This document shows positions 50,830 through 60,229 of a DNA stretch of 64,000 nt, piece after piece. The stretch spans positions 2,804,001 through 2,868,000 of the forward strand of contig NZ_CP126115.1 of NCBI RefSeq assembly GCF_030123505.1, given 5' to 3'. A program made the translations under genes and the position numbers. The stretch comes from Neobacillus sp. YX16 (GTDB lineage Bacteria > Bacillota > Bacilli > Bacillales > Cytobacillaceae). The notes beneath the pieces are model-generated. The model searched no databases, was not told the origin of the DNA, and was given only the letters and a program-made list of their open reading frames with translations. The first letter of the stretch is position 1, and each line of letters begins with the position of its first letter.

Positions 50830-51714
50830 ATGTCAAAGGTAAAAGTTTTTAGATTAGCGTATGTTGATTTTAATTCAAAAAATGCGGATAGCATGGTGGA
50901 ATATTATACAAATACAATGGGTTATCGTATTTCAGAAGAAGTGGATGGCGTTACTTATTTAAGCAACGCTCTTGACCACCATAATATCGTAATTACTCCT
51001 TCTAATAAAAAAGGGATTCGCCGCTATGGATACCAATTAGATGGCAATCTTAGCTTAGAAGAAGTACAGGAGCAGCTACACGTACTAGGAATTAACTCTA
51101 CTATTAAGGTTGATGTTAAACCGGGTATTTCACGATTGATAGAGTTACAGGATCCGGCAGGAAACACGATTGAATTATTTATAGAGATGGAACAAACAAC
51201 TGTTGGCTTTGGCACTTCAGGGGTTGTTCCTCATAAATTAGGACATGTTGCGTTTTATGCGAATAATTATAATGAAACCATCCATTTTTACAGGGATGCA
51301 TTAGGCTTTTCGTTTACAGATAAAATCGGTGAGAGCTTTGCAAATTTCTTAACTTGTAATACCGAGCACCATGTCCTAAATATTGTGGCATCAGATGAGA
51401 CGCGGTTACACCATATTGCTTTCCAATTAAAAGATGCCAGTCATCAGTATGCAAGTTCTGATTTATTGGCGAAACAAGGTTACCCAATTCTTTGGGGGCC
51501 ATCACGTCATACGGCAGGCCATAATATTGCAACCTACCATTATGACCCTGAACAAAATGTAGTGGAATTGTATACAGACATGGATATATTTATTCCAGAA
51601 CTCGGCATTTTTGAACCACGTCCTTGGCACGAGGAGCTGCCGCTAAAACCAAAAGTTTGGGAATCACTAAGTGCTTGGGGAACGGAATTTGAAGTGGATT
51701 TGGCCAAGGTTTAA
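50830..51714 (+). CDS. Extradiol ring-cleavage dioxygenase (VOC family)
   Basis: A 294-residue type I extradiol dioxygenase with two VOC domains. The iron ligands are in the C-terminal one: His139 (LGHVAFY), His194 or His195 (LHHIAFQ) and Glu246 (VVELYTD), with a conserved HTAGHNIATYHYDP segment before the last. Enzymes of this kind open catechol-type rings beside the two hydroxyls. The ATG at 50830 has ggagg eight bases upstream. Confidence 0.9.
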   Translation: MSKVKVFRLAYVDFNSKNADSMVEYYTNTMGYRISEEVDGVTYLSNALDHHNIVITPSNKKGIRRYGYQLDGNLSLEEVQEQLHVLGINSTIKVDVKPGISRLIELQDPAGNTIELFIEMEQTTVGFGTSGVVPHKLGHVAFYANNYNETIHFYRDALGFSFTDKIGESFANFLTCNTEHHVLNIVASDETRLHHIAFQLKDASHQYASSDLLAKQGYPILWGPSRHTAGHNIATYHYDPEQNVVELYTDMDIFIPELGIFEPRPWHEELPLKPKVWESLSAWGTEFEVDLAKV

Positions 51715-51884
51715 GAGAGCAAGATGAATGACTACAACTTAAGCACCAGCTTAAGTAAAAGTTCTCAAGATTAATGTCAGTATTATTCTTTTTAAGAATG
51801 TGGTTATTTTTATCAAAATTAATTTATTCAGAAGGGAATTGAGTATAACTGATCAATGAAAATATTGTAAAAGACCGAACCAAT

Positions 51885-53057
51885 GTGGCCGAGGAACTCG
51901 TAAAACGCGCTGCAGAGTTTGTTCCCCAATTACGTGCACAAGGAAAGGAAATTGATGATATTCGTAGAATTCCTGAAGGGACAATTGAAGCTTTAAATGA
52001 GGCGGGGTTGTTCAATTTGACTATTCCTAAAAGCTTTGGCGGTCATCAAGTAAACATTCGTACATTTATTGATGTTAATTCTGAAATAGCACGCGGAAAT
52101 GGTTCTGCCGGCTGGGTTACGACATTAACGAACGTTTGTAACTGGCTTGTTGCTACTCTTTTTCCCAAGGATGTGCAACAGGAAGTCTTTGGAGAAGCTA
52201 ATGCACGTACATGTGGGGTACTTGAACCAAGAAAATGCGAGGTTCGTCGTGTTGAGGGCGGCTATGTAATTGAGAAAGGATTTTGGGGATTTGGATCTGG
52301 CTCACTACATGCAAATTGGGCTGCTTTAGGTATTCCAATCGTTGATGAAAATGGGCAAATCATTGACAATGGTCTAGCGGTCCTTCCAATGAAGGATGTC
52401 GAGATTCAAGACGATTGGTACACTACGGGTCTGCGTGGCTCCGGAAGCAATAGTCTTGCGGTTAAGGATATCTTTGTTCCTGAACGAAGGGTAATTTCGC
52501 TTTCAAAGGCAATTAATGGGGAGTATCAATCAGGTTATTCCAAGGAAGAAACACTTTATCACTCAGCTTTGGTACCTGTCTTAGCACTTGTGCTTTTATC
52601 GCCTCCGCTAGGCATGGCTCGCGCTGCATTGGAAATCTTTTTGGAGAAACTACCCAATCGGAAAATTCAATACACATGGCACAACTCGCAGGCTGAAGCG
52701 ACCGTTACCCATCTAAAAGTAGCCGAAGCTGCAATGAAAATTGACTCCGCACTTCTGCATGTTTACCGTGCTGCTGATGATATTGATAAATGTGCTGCTA
52801 GTGGTGGATATATGGATTTTCATAATAGAGCCCGTGTTCGAATGGATTCCGGCTATGCGGTTAGATTATGCTGGGAAGCCATCGATATTCTAGCATCTGA
52901 AAGTGGTGGAGGGTTGATTGCGGAAAATAACCTTCTATCACAAATTATACGTGACGCACGCGGTGCGACAAATCACGGAGTTATTGTTCCTACTACAAAC
53001 CTTGAGTTATATGGGCGAATTCTTTGTGGTCAGGAGCCTAATACGGTTCTAATTTAA
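51885..53057 (+). CDS. Flavin-dependent monooxygenase, HsaA/acyl-CoA dehydrogenase fold
   Basis: About 390 residues of the acyl-CoA-dehydrogenase-like FMNH2/FADH2 hydroxylases (HsaA, HpaH C2-type). IPKSFGGHQVNIRTF, GSAGWVTTL, VIEKGFWGFGSGSLHANWA, TTGLRGSGSNSLAVKDIFVPE and TNHGVIVPTT are visible. The start is uncertain: the GTG at 51885 has no ribosome site, and the frame is open back to CTG 51849, which would give a fuller N-terminus (LINENIVKDRTN...) like relatives. It needs reduced flavin from the next gene. Confidence 0.87.
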   Translation: MAEELVKRAAEFVPQLRAQGKEIDDIRRIPEGTIEALNEAGLFNLTIPKSFGGHQVNIRTFIDVNSEIARGNGSAGWVTTLTNVCNWLVATLFPKDVQQEVFGEANARTCGVLEPRKCEVRRVEGGYVIEKGFWGFGSGSLHANWAALGIPIVDENGQIIDNGLAVLPMKDVEIQDDWYTTGLRGSGSNSLAVKDIFVPERRVISLSKAINGEYQSGYSKEETLYHSALVPVLALVLLSPPLGMARAALEIFLEKLPNRKIQYTWHNSQAEATVTHLKVAEAAMKIDSALLHVYRAADDIDKCAASGGYMDFHNRARVRMDSGYAVRLCWEAIDILASESGGGLIAENNLLSQIIRDARGATNHGVIVPTTNLELYGRILCGQEPNTVLI

Positions 53058-53252
53058 TTGTTTTTTAGACTAAATGAAAACGAAATGTAATTAGAATTTT
53101 AATAGAAATTAGTTTTTCCGATACCATGAATTGGGATCTGACTAATATCCTAGAAAGGGTAGAAATCAGATCCTTGTTAATTATTCTTTCCAAATTTTAA
53201 TGATAAGTAAGGCTGAGAAAATCTGATAGATAGTATAGAAGGAGTGAAAAAG

Positions 53253-53756
53253 ATGGAGAAACAAAATCAGCAAAACCTTTTTAAAGAAGTTATGGGAAAT
53301 TATCCGACTGGAGTAACCATTGTTACGACATGCGATGAAAATGGTAATCCCGTCGGACTTACAGTAAATTCTTTTGCATCCGTTTCCCTTGATCCGCTGC
53401 TTATCTTATGGTCGATAGATCATCGTGTTTCTTCCTTGAATACTTTTAAAATGGCGGACAGTTTTGTCGTCCATGTGCTCGCTGGTGATCAACAAAAGCT
53501 TTGTCAACTATTTGCCAGCAGAAATACGGATCGCTTTGGCAACTGCAAGTGGAGCCTTTCATCACAAAATATGCCAATTCTCGAAGATACATTTGCAGTT
53601 TTAGAGTGCAAAAAGTATAAGCAAGTCGAAGCAGGGGATCACACTATTTTAATTGGAGAAGTCACTAATATAACGGTTCATGAAAAAGAACCGATGCTCT
53701 ACCATCGCAGGAATTTTGGTCCAATACCTGCTGAATTTCATGCAGTCCCAAACTAA
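53253..53756 (+). CDS. Flavin reductase, small component of the two-part monooxygenase
   Basis: A 167-residue flavin reductase-like domain protein (HsaB/HpaC type): MGNYPTGVTIVTTCDENG, NSFASVSLDPLLILWSIDH, and DHTILIGEVTNI. It makes reduced FMN or FAD for the preceding monooxygenase. Start ATG 53253, with gaaggag eight bases upstream. Confidence 0.9.
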   Translation: MEKQNQQNLFKEVMGNYPTGVTIVTTCDENGNPVGLTVNSFASVSLDPLLILWSIDHRVSSLNTFKMADSFVVHVLAGDQQKLCQLFASRNTDRFGNCKWSLSSQNMPILEDTFAVLECKKYKQVEAGDHTILIGEVTNITVHEKEPMLYHRRNFGPIPAEFHAVPN

Positions 53757-53850
53757 ATAGGTAACAAGTTAGGAATCAATACCTAGAAAATATGATTAAT
53801 ATTTTCAAAGTGAATCATATATCAAACTGTAAATGGTAGGGGGAGAATAA

Positions 53851-55029
53851 ATGGCAACTTATATAGTAGATGGGGCAAGAACTGCTTTTGGTTCGTTTGG
53901 CGGTTCATTAAAAGATGTCAGCGACATTGATTTAGGTGTGGCAGCAACAAAGGAAGCCATTAAAAGAAGTGGAATTCCAGCTTCAGATATTGATGAAATT
54001 GTGTTCGGCAATGTTATCCAAACGGGAGAGGCTTCAGCATACTTGGCAAGACATATTGGTTTAAAAAGCGGAATGCTAGAGTCATCAGCTGCACTAACCT
54101 TAAATCGATTATGCGGTTCAGGACTCCAGTCCATCATATCGGGTGCACAGTCCATTGCATTAGGAGAGGCAAAAGTCATTGCTGCTGGTGGAACTGAAAA
54201 TATGAGTTTAGCTCCTCAAATTTTAAAGGGTAACCGCTTTGGTTCACCAAATAAAGCACCTGTGGTAGTGGATATGCTGTGGGAATCACTCATTGATCAA
54301 TATGGTGGCTGCGGAATGGGAATGACGGCAGAGAATCTCGCGGTAAAATATGAGATATCTCGAAAAGAACAGGATGAATTTTCGGTTTATTCGCAGGAAA
54401 AGGCAATCAAAGCAAGAGATAACGGACGTTTCGCAGAAGAAATCGTCCCTATTGTGAGGAAAGATAGAAAAGGAAAAGAATTATTCATTGAGGTCGATGA
54501 ATATATTAGAGACGCTGTGACTGTTGAGGGCTTATCCAAGCTAAAGCCAGCTTTTAAGAAGGACGGAACGGTCACACCAGGAAATGCAAGTGGTATAAAC
54601 GATGGTGCAGCAGCCGTTTTATTAGCTTCAGAAGATTATGTCCTTGAACATGATTTAAAACCATTAGCTAAAATTGTTTCTTGGGGAGTAGCAGGGGTTG
54701 ATCCGAAAATCATGGGGATTGGACCTGTTCCAGCAAGTATAAAAGCACTAAAGAATGCTGGATTATCCTTAGGTGATATTGACTTGTTTGAATTTAATGA
54801 GGCATTTGCTGCTCAATCTTTAGCCGTCATCAAAGAGTTAGGGGTAGATAGGAAAAAAGTGAATGTCAATGGCGGAGCGATTGCTTTGGGGCATCCTCTG
54901 GGTGCTAGCGGTACAAGAATTACATATTCCTTAGCACTTGAAATGAAAAAACGAAATGTTAAGTATGGATTAGCCTCCCTATGTATTGGCGGAGGTCAAG
55001 GCATTGCCATGATTTTAGAAAGAGTATAA
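53851..55029 (+). CDS. Acetyl-CoA acetyltransferase (thiolase)
   Basis: A 392-residue thiolase with all active-site parts: Cys88 (NRLCGSG), His348 (ALGHPLGASG) and Cys378 (LCIGGGQG), plus NEAFAAQSLAV. It splits acetoacetyl-CoA into two acetyl-CoA or a longer 3-ketoacyl-CoA. Together with the acetoacetyl-CoA synthetase further on it would finish acetoacetate use. Ribosome site ggggg. Confidence 0.93.
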   Translation: MATYIVDGARTAFGSFGGSLKDVSDIDLGVAATKEAIKRSGIPASDIDEIVFGNVIQTGEASAYLARHIGLKSGMLESSAALTLNRLCGSGLQSIISGAQSIALGEAKVIAAGGTENMSLAPQILKGNRFGSPNKAPVVVDMLWESLIDQYGGCGMGMTAENLAVKYEISRKEQDEFSVYSQEKAIKARDNGRFAEEIVPIVRKDRKGKELFIEVDEYIRDAVTVEGLSKLKPAFKKDGTVTPGNASGINDGAAAVLLASEDYVLEHDLKPLAKIVSWGVAGVDPKIMGIGPVPASIKALKNAGLSLGDIDLFEFNEAFAAQSLAVIKELGVDRKKVNVNGGAIALGHPLGASGTRITYSLALEMKKRNVKYGLASLCIGGGQGIAMILERV

Positions 55030-55077
55030 AGCTTTTATTAAAAGACTCTGTTAAAGCGTATTATTGATTTTGGCACT

Positions 55078-55377
55078 CTGTTGATTTGTGCGGAAGGCGC
55101 AAGACTCCTCGAAAATGCTATGGCATTTTCTTCGTGCGTGGGCGGATACAAGGAAGTAAATCAATGTCCTGCAGGAGGAGGGGACAGGGGAGACCCCGCT
55201 CATCTCTTAGCGCCGAGGAGTAGGAAAAGCGGAAGCGACTCGAGGGGCTAGTCGCTGCAGCTAGACAGGCTTCCCGAACCGCCTGCGGAAAGCGAAGCGC
55301 CTCGTGACAGGCTGAGACCGCCTGTCACTGCGGTGATTATTCAAAGGAGCTTTCCTTTGTGGAGCGCAAATCAACAG
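55078..55377. repeat. Dispersed GC-rich element, long composite copy
   Basis: A 300-bp element bounded by ctgttgatt/aatcaacag like the one at 16585, sharing gcggaaggcgcaagactcct, gagaccccgct and cctgcggaaagcgaagcgcc. Extra hairpins are nested inside (gaaaatgc..gcattttc near 55110; caggctgagaccgcctg near 55310). It interrupts the ring-degradation cluster between the thiolase and the isomerase genes. Confidence 0.8.
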
Positions 55378-55421
55378 CCTTATTTAACACTGCAAATAAA
55401 ATAAAGAAAGAAGGTTTAAAA

Positions 55422-56225
55422 GTGGAAAATAAATTTGTTCGGTTAACGATCCAAAATCATGTGGGAATTGTTAAATTAAACCGTCCGGAAGCTGGAAATG
55501 CCATTCATTTAGAAATGGCAAAGGAACTTATGGACGTTGCAATATTTTGTTCAGAGAGTGAAGAAATTAGAGCGGTGGTTATTACAGGTGCTGGAAATAA
55601 GTTTTCAGTCGGTGGAGATTTAAGAAGCTTTGCTGAGAAAGGGGAACAAATCAGTTCTCATCTAAAAAGTGTTACCGCCTATCTGCATCAAGCGATTTCC
55701 TATTTTACTAGAATGAATAAACCTTTTATTGGTGCGGTGAATGGAGTCGCAGCGGGTGCCGGGATGAGTCTCGTATGTGCCTGTGATTTGGCTTATGCTT
55801 CTGACCATTCCAAATTTGTCATGGCGTATAACAAGATTGGATTAACCCCTGATGGTTCAGGAAGTTATTTCTTACCGCGTCTTGTCGGGATGAAACGGGC
55901 ACTTGAGTTAATGTATACAAATCGTCTATTGGATGCAAAAGAGGCAAGTGAGTGGGGGATTATCAACCATGTTGTTGCCGATGAGCAATTATTAGAAGTT
56001 GTCCTAGAGTTAGCAGAGAACCTTGCAAATGGACCAATGAATGCATATGGAGAAACGAAAAAGCTCTTTTATCATTCGCTGCAAGAAACACTTGAGTCCC
56101 AAATGAGTAAGGAGTCGTTAGTCCTTGCTGAAAGGGTAAACAGCATGGAGGGAAAAGAAGGGATTTCCGCTTTTCTAGAAAAACGTGAAGCTGATTTTTT
56201 AAAAGAAACCATTTCTTCAAAATAA
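55422..56225 (+). CDS. Enoyl-CoA isomerase/hydratase, PaaG type
   Basis: A 267-residue crotonase-family enzyme. GNKFSVGGDLRSFAE and AAGAGMSLVCACDLAYAS form the CoA pocket; YNKIGLTPDGSGSYFLPR near residue 141 carries the Asp typical of PaaG-type isomerases. The hydratase Glu of the first site is replaced by Ser. PaaG acts on ring-epoxide CoA esters in phenylacetate breakdown; no paa oxygenase lies here. GTG 55422 is the start (ribosome site gaaggt); the frame upstream is only repeat DNA. Confidence 0.85.
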   Translation: MENKFVRLTIQNHVGIVKLNRPEAGNAIHLEMAKELMDVAIFCSESEEIRAVVITGAGNKFSVGGDLRSFAEKGEQISSHLKSVTAYLHQAISYFTRMNKPFIGAVNGVAAGAGMSLVCACDLAYASDHSKFVMAYNKIGLTPDGSGSYFLPRLVGMKRALELMYTNRLLDAKEASEWGIINHVVADEQLLEVVLELAENLANGPMNAYGETKKLFYHSLQETLESQMSKESLVLAERVNSMEGKEGISAFLEKREADFLKETISSK

Positions 56226-56324
56226 TTAATTTTCAAGTATCGATAAACGGAGGATTTGAAAATCCAAGGTTAGATGCACGATTCTAGACACAAGCTTGGA
56301 TTGATTATGATAGGGGGGATAAGA

Positions 56325-58322
56325 TTGAAGACCGCAAATGTTAGTGGAAATTTACTCTGGGAACCCTCACGTGAAATTCAAGAAAAATCAAACATAAAGA
56401 AGTTTATGACATGGCTGGATGAAACGCGTGGGCTAAAGTTTGACCAGTACAATCAATTATGGGAATGGTCCGTTACAGACCTTGAGGGGTTTTGGTCTTC
56501 CATTTGGGATTATTATAAAATTATTGCCAAAAGTGATTATCATGAAGTATTATCTGAAGGCAAAATGCCAAATGTCGATTGGTTTTCTGGTGCAACAGTA
56601 AACTATGCAGAACATATATTTAGGAATGAAACTCCAGAAAAAGCTGCTATCATTTATCAATCGGAAATTCGACCACAACAGGAGCTTTCATGGGCTGAAC
56701 TTAAAAAGAATACAGCTGCTATTGCAGGCTATTTAAAGTCTAAAGGGGTTAAGCCAGGTGACCGGGTTGTGTCATATGCCCCTAATATTCATGAAACAGT
56801 AACAGCATTTCTGGCATGTGCCAGTATTGGTGCAGTGTGGTCAAGCTGTGCACCGGAGTTTGGCATCCAGAGTGTTATTGATAGGTTTAAACAAATCGAA
56901 CCAAAAGTAATGTTTGCATCAGATGGCTACCAATACGGAGGAAAGAAATACGACCGACTTGAATTAGTTGGAAGAATTCAAACGGAATTACCTACGCTGG
57001 AAGAAACAATTATTATTCCTAACCTCCAAGATCAACCTGAATTATCAGGTTTGAAGAATTCCGTACTTTGGGATCAGGTTATAAGCGAAAATAGTAATGT
57101 CCCATTAACCTTTGAAGCTGTTCCATTTAACCATCCGCTTTGGATCTTATATTCATCTGGAACTACAGGAAAACCAAAAGGCATTGTTCAAAGTCAAGGT
57201 GGAATTCTGCTTGAACACATAAAGTTTCACGGACTCCAGATGGAATTAACAAGTGAAGATCGATTTTTTTGGTACACGACAACAGGCTGGATGATGTGGA
57301 ACATAGTTGTTAGTAGTATGCTAACTGGTGCGACAGTCCTATTATATGATGGGAATCCGAGCTATCCGAATGATGAAACACTGTGGAGGTTTGCGGAATC
57401 TACCAAAATGACCATGATGGGCACAAGTGCAAGCTTTATAGTGGCCAATATGAAATCAAATGTGAAACCAAGAGAATTTAATCTCTCACATTTAAGAAGC
57501 ATAGGCTCAACAGGTTCACCATTGCCTGAAAGCGGGTTTGAATGGGTTTATCAAGAAGTGAAGAAGGATATTTGGCTTTATTCTACTACCGGAGGAACAG
57601 ATATTTGTTCTGGTTTTCTAGGGGGAAGCCTGTTAATGCCCGTATACTCTGGTGAACTACAAGCTCGATCTTTAGGAGTAGCTGTTAAGTCCTTTAATGA
57701 TGCAGGAGAAGAAGTAGTGGATGAGATTGGGGAACTTGTGGTTACAAAACCGATGCCATCCATGCCAATTTATTTTTGGAATGATGAAAATGGGGAACGT
57801 TACAAAAATAGTTATTTTGATGTTTTCCCTGATATTTGGAGGCATGGAGATTTTATTAAGATAACCTCAAGAGGATCTGGAGTTATGTTTGGTCGTTCAG
57901 ATGCAACCATTAATCGGGGCGGAATTCGGATGGGGACGAGTGAAATATACAGTGCTTTAGAAAGTATACCAGAAGTGCACGATAGTTTGATTGTCGACAT
58001 ACCAATTAATAGTGAGCAATCCTACATGCCATTATTTATCGTTGTAAAAGAGGGTACTCCATTTTCAGAGGAATTGAAATCGCATATTAACAAAACCATT
58101 CGACAAAACTGTTCTCCTAGACATGTACCAAATGAAATTATTAGTGTTAATGAACTCCCTAAAACATTGAACGGTAAAAAAATTGAGGTGCCCATTAAGA
58201 AAATATTAATGGGGATTCCTGTCAATCATGCTGTTAACTCAGATTCATTGCTAAATCCACAATCGTTACAATATTTTATTGAGTTTCAGAAATTGATAGA
58301 ATCAGGGGATGTCTTATTATAA
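56325..58322 (+). CDS. Acetoacetyl-CoA synthetase
   Basis: A 665-residue ANL ligase that activates acetoacetate with ATP and CoA. The N-terminal ACAS domain begins LLWEPSREIQEKSN; WSSCAPEFG, the P-loop YSSGTTGKPKGIVQSQGG near residue 290, the STTGGTDICSGF motif and the C-terminal KTLNGKKIEVPIK lysine region follow. TTG 56325 after ggggggat is the start. Supports an acetoacetate outlet for the cluster. Confidence 0.93.
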   Translation: MKTANVSGNLLWEPSREIQEKSNIKKFMTWLDETRGLKFDQYNQLWEWSVTDLEGFWSSIWDYYKIIAKSDYHEVLSEGKMPNVDWFSGATVNYAEHIFRNETPEKAAIIYQSEIRPQQELSWAELKKNTAAIAGYLKSKGVKPGDRVVSYAPNIHETVTAFLACASIGAVWSSCAPEFGIQSVIDRFKQIEPKVMFASDGYQYGGKKYDRLELVGRIQTELPTLEETIIIPNLQDQPELSGLKNSVLWDQVISENSNVPLTFEAVPFNHPLWILYSSGTTGKPKGIVQSQGGILLEHIKFHGLQMELTSEDRFFWYTTTGWMMWNIVVSSMLTGATVLLYDGNPSYPNDETLWRFAESTKMTMMGTSASFIVANMKSNVKPREFNLSHLRSIGSTGSPLPESGFEWVYQEVKKDIWLYSTTGGTDICSGFLGGSLLMPVYSGELQARSLGVAVKSFNDAGEEVVDEIGELVVTKPMPSMPIYFWNDENGERYKNSYFDVFPDIWRHGDFIKITSRGSGVMFGRSDATINRGGIRMGTSEIYSALESIPEVHDSLIVDIPINSEQSYMPLFIVVKEGTPFSEELKSHINKTIRQNCSPRHVPNEIISVNELPKTLNGKKIEVPIKKILMGIPVNHAVNSDSLLNPQSLQYFIEFQKLIESGDVLL

Positions 58323-58352
58323 TATGTAAAATTCTTTGTAATCGAATATGAA

Positions 58353-58385
58353 AGCCTAGAGGATGCGACCCCTAGGCTGTTTTTC
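58353..58385 (+). terminator. Terminator of the ring-degradation cluster
   Basis: A 7-bp stem (agcctag/ctaggct), then gttttt. Confidence 0.7.
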
Positions 58386-58426
58386 ATGTGTGTTCTATCT
58401 TATCTTAGTCAGCTGTCCTACGGTCT

Positions 58427-58558
58427 TCAGCCGCTATAAGTCCCACCGTAGCAACACTCGTCATCACCATACCAAAATGCTGCACCAATAATGACCAGCA
58501 GGATAAACAATATAACGATTAAAGGAAAACTTAAACCTACTCCATATTCTGAACTCAT
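58427..58558 (-). CDS. YjcZ-family small sporulation/membrane protein
   Basis: A 43-residue protein: MSSEYGVGLSFPLIVILFI... with one membrane helix and a short tail GDDECCYGGTYSG. This is the pattern of the YjcZ family, small glycine/tyrosine-tailed proteins in Bacillus spores. The ribosome site aaaaggagg is excellent. It lies convergent to the synthetase gene. Confidence 0.7.
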   Translation of the reverse strand: MSSEYGVGLSFPLIVILFILLVIIGAAFWYGDDECCYGGTYSG

Positions 58559-58696
58559 TTGCGAGAACCTCCTTTTTTCTGGGAAGGATACATACTATGA
58601 CACTCGCCTATATTTTGATACAAAAGTTTTGTACAGAAGAGTAGCTTGAGGTTTTTCCAGAAATTTCTTGACTAAAAACAAATTCTAGAATATATT

Positions 58697-58726
58697 TTAA
58701 TTAACAATTAACAAATCGTTAATTAA
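58697..58726. promoter_or_regulatory. NrtR operator, inverted repeat
   Basis: TTAATTAAC and GTTAATTAA are perfect inverted 9-mers 12 bases apart, 13 bases before the NrtR gene start; an autoregulatory site is likely. Confidence 0.6.
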
Positions 58727-58739
58727 AGGAGTGGCTAAA

Positions 58740-59504
58740 ATGAAAATAAACTTTACAACACCAGATGGTTATACTAGCGATATTGCTGTCTTTACCATCA
58801 CATCTGAGAGTAATGGCGAGTATAAACCTCCGATAAAAAAATTGAAAATTATGCTAATCAAACGTAGTGAACAGGATCATGAAGGGAATCCAAATATAGA
58901 AGCAGGCAAGTGGGCGTTACCGGGAGGATTTGTTCGTCCTAGCGAGACAGCTTTTCAAACGGCCGAACGCAAACTTGTGGAAGAAACAGGAGTAGAAGGA
59001 CTGCGGATTAAGCATTTTGGCGTCTATGATTCCCCCAGTCGAGACAAAAGAGGATGGATTATTTCAAATGCTCATTATGTGATAGCGAATGAAACTGCCC
59101 TAAAGAATCGTAAAACAACTTATGACGCACAAGATATACAACTGTTTACTATGGAAGAGGCTCTAGTCCTTAACCATGCATTTGACCATCGAACCATTAT
59201 TGAGGATGCAATATGGTTCATTAAAAAGGATATGGCGCTAACAACACTTGCGAAGCATTTTCTTCCAGAACAGTTTGTCCTTTCAGAGCTTCAAGGAGTT
59301 TTATTGACCGTTTTGGATGATCCATCGATATCGACAGATGCAGCCTTTTTCAGAAAAGCACCAACACTGCCTTTTATAGAAGCAGTAACAGAAAATGGAA
59401 AACCTAAGAAATCAAATAGCTATTCCAAAACACCCGCACAGCTCTACCGTTTTAATGATTTTCAACCAATTGTTTCTGTGTACAGAAACAAACTACAAGG
59501 GTAA
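58740..59504 (+). CDS. nrtR: Nudix-type NAD metabolism regulator, NrtR-like
   Basis: A 254-residue protein with an N-terminal Nudix domain (GKWALPGGFVRPSE, then a helix with RKLVEETGV) and a C-terminal winged helix (LSELQGVLLTVLD near residue 180, KAPTLPFIE). In the Nudix box the first Glu of REUxEE is Lys, so hydrolase activity may be lost, as in regulators that only sense ADP-ribose. NrtR represses NAD synthesis and salvage genes; pnuC and nadR follow directly. Start ATG 58740, ggag eight bases upstream. Confidence 0.8.
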   Translation: MKINFTTPDGYTSDIAVFTITSESNGEYKPPIKKLKIMLIKRSEQDHEGNPNIEAGKWALPGGFVRPSETAFQTAERKLVEETGVEGLRIKHFGVYDSPSRDKRGWIISNAHYVIANETALKNRKTTYDAQDIQLFTMEEALVLNHAFDHRTIIEDAIWFIKKDMALTTLAKHFLPEQFVLSELQGVLLTVLDDPSISTDAAFFRKAPTLPFIEAVTENGKPKKSNSYSKTPAQLYRFNDFQPIVSVYRNKLQG

Positions 59505-59533
59505 AAAACAAAAGGGTGAAGGGGAGAGAACGA

Positions 59534-60229
59534 ATGGGGATATTTAGGAATTGGACACGTTTTGAAATAGGGTGGTTGTTCACCTTTACACTGGTTAACA
59601 TTTATCTATATTTTGCTTGGTCAGACTCACTTATCGGCCTGATTTCATCTATAACCGGCATGCTCTGCGTGGTGTTAGTGGCAAAGGGGAAAATCTCCAA
59701 TTATTATTTTGGGATTGTTCAAACGTTAACCTATGCGTATATTGCCTATGGGTATGGCCTTTATGGGGAAGTCATGCTCAATGCGCTGTTTTACTTTCCG
59801 GTACAATTTATCGGGATCTATTTATGGAAACAGAATAAAACAGAACATGGCGTTAAAGGAGAAGATGTCAAAGTTAATAGACTCACAAAAACAGGCTGGA
59901 TCTATACAGTGGTATCCATTTTAATCCTTACAATCGGCTATGGGTTCTTCTTGAAGTACCTAGGCGGCAATAATGTCTGGACGGATTCTGCAACAAATGT
60001 ATTGTCGATAGCGGCACAAATCCTGATGTTAAAACGATTTGCGGAGCAATGGATCCTATGGGTTTCAGTAAATGTTTTATCGATTTTCCTGTGGCTAAGT
60101 GCTTTACTCTCTCAAGGCGGGAATGATTTTTCAATGTTGGTTATGTGGTCGGCCTTTCTCGTAAACAGCCTTTATGGCTACATCAACTGGCGAAAACTTT
60201 ATGTAAAACAAAATCAGGAGGTGGTCTAA
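59534..60229 (+). CDS. pnuC: Nicotinamide riboside transporter PnuC
   Basis: A 231-residue protein with seven helices of the PnuC family: KGKISNYYFGIVQTLTYAYIAYGYGLYGEVMLN and YFPVQFIGIYLWKQN are characteristic, as is the tail NSLYGYINWRKL. PnuC lets nicotinamide riboside enter by facilitated diffusion, trapped by phosphorylation. The stop is directly followed by the nadR start. Confidence 0.92.
   Translation: MGIFRNWTRFEIGWLFTFTLVNIYLYFAWSDSLIGLISSITGMLCVVLVAKGKISNYYFGIVQTLTYAYIAYGYGLYGEVMLNALFYFPVQFIGIYLWKQNKTEHGVKGEDVKVNRLTKTGWIYTVVSILILTIGYGFFLKYLGGNNVWTDSATNVLSIAAQILMLKRFAEQWILWVSVNVLSIFLWLSALLSQGGNDFSMLVMWSAFLVNSLYGYINWRKLYVKQNQEVV

Noticed and set aside
55359..55421. 21-residue extension of the PaaG-like gene
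   Set aside because: It comes from the end of the dispersed element; GTG 55422 with its ribosome site is the better start.
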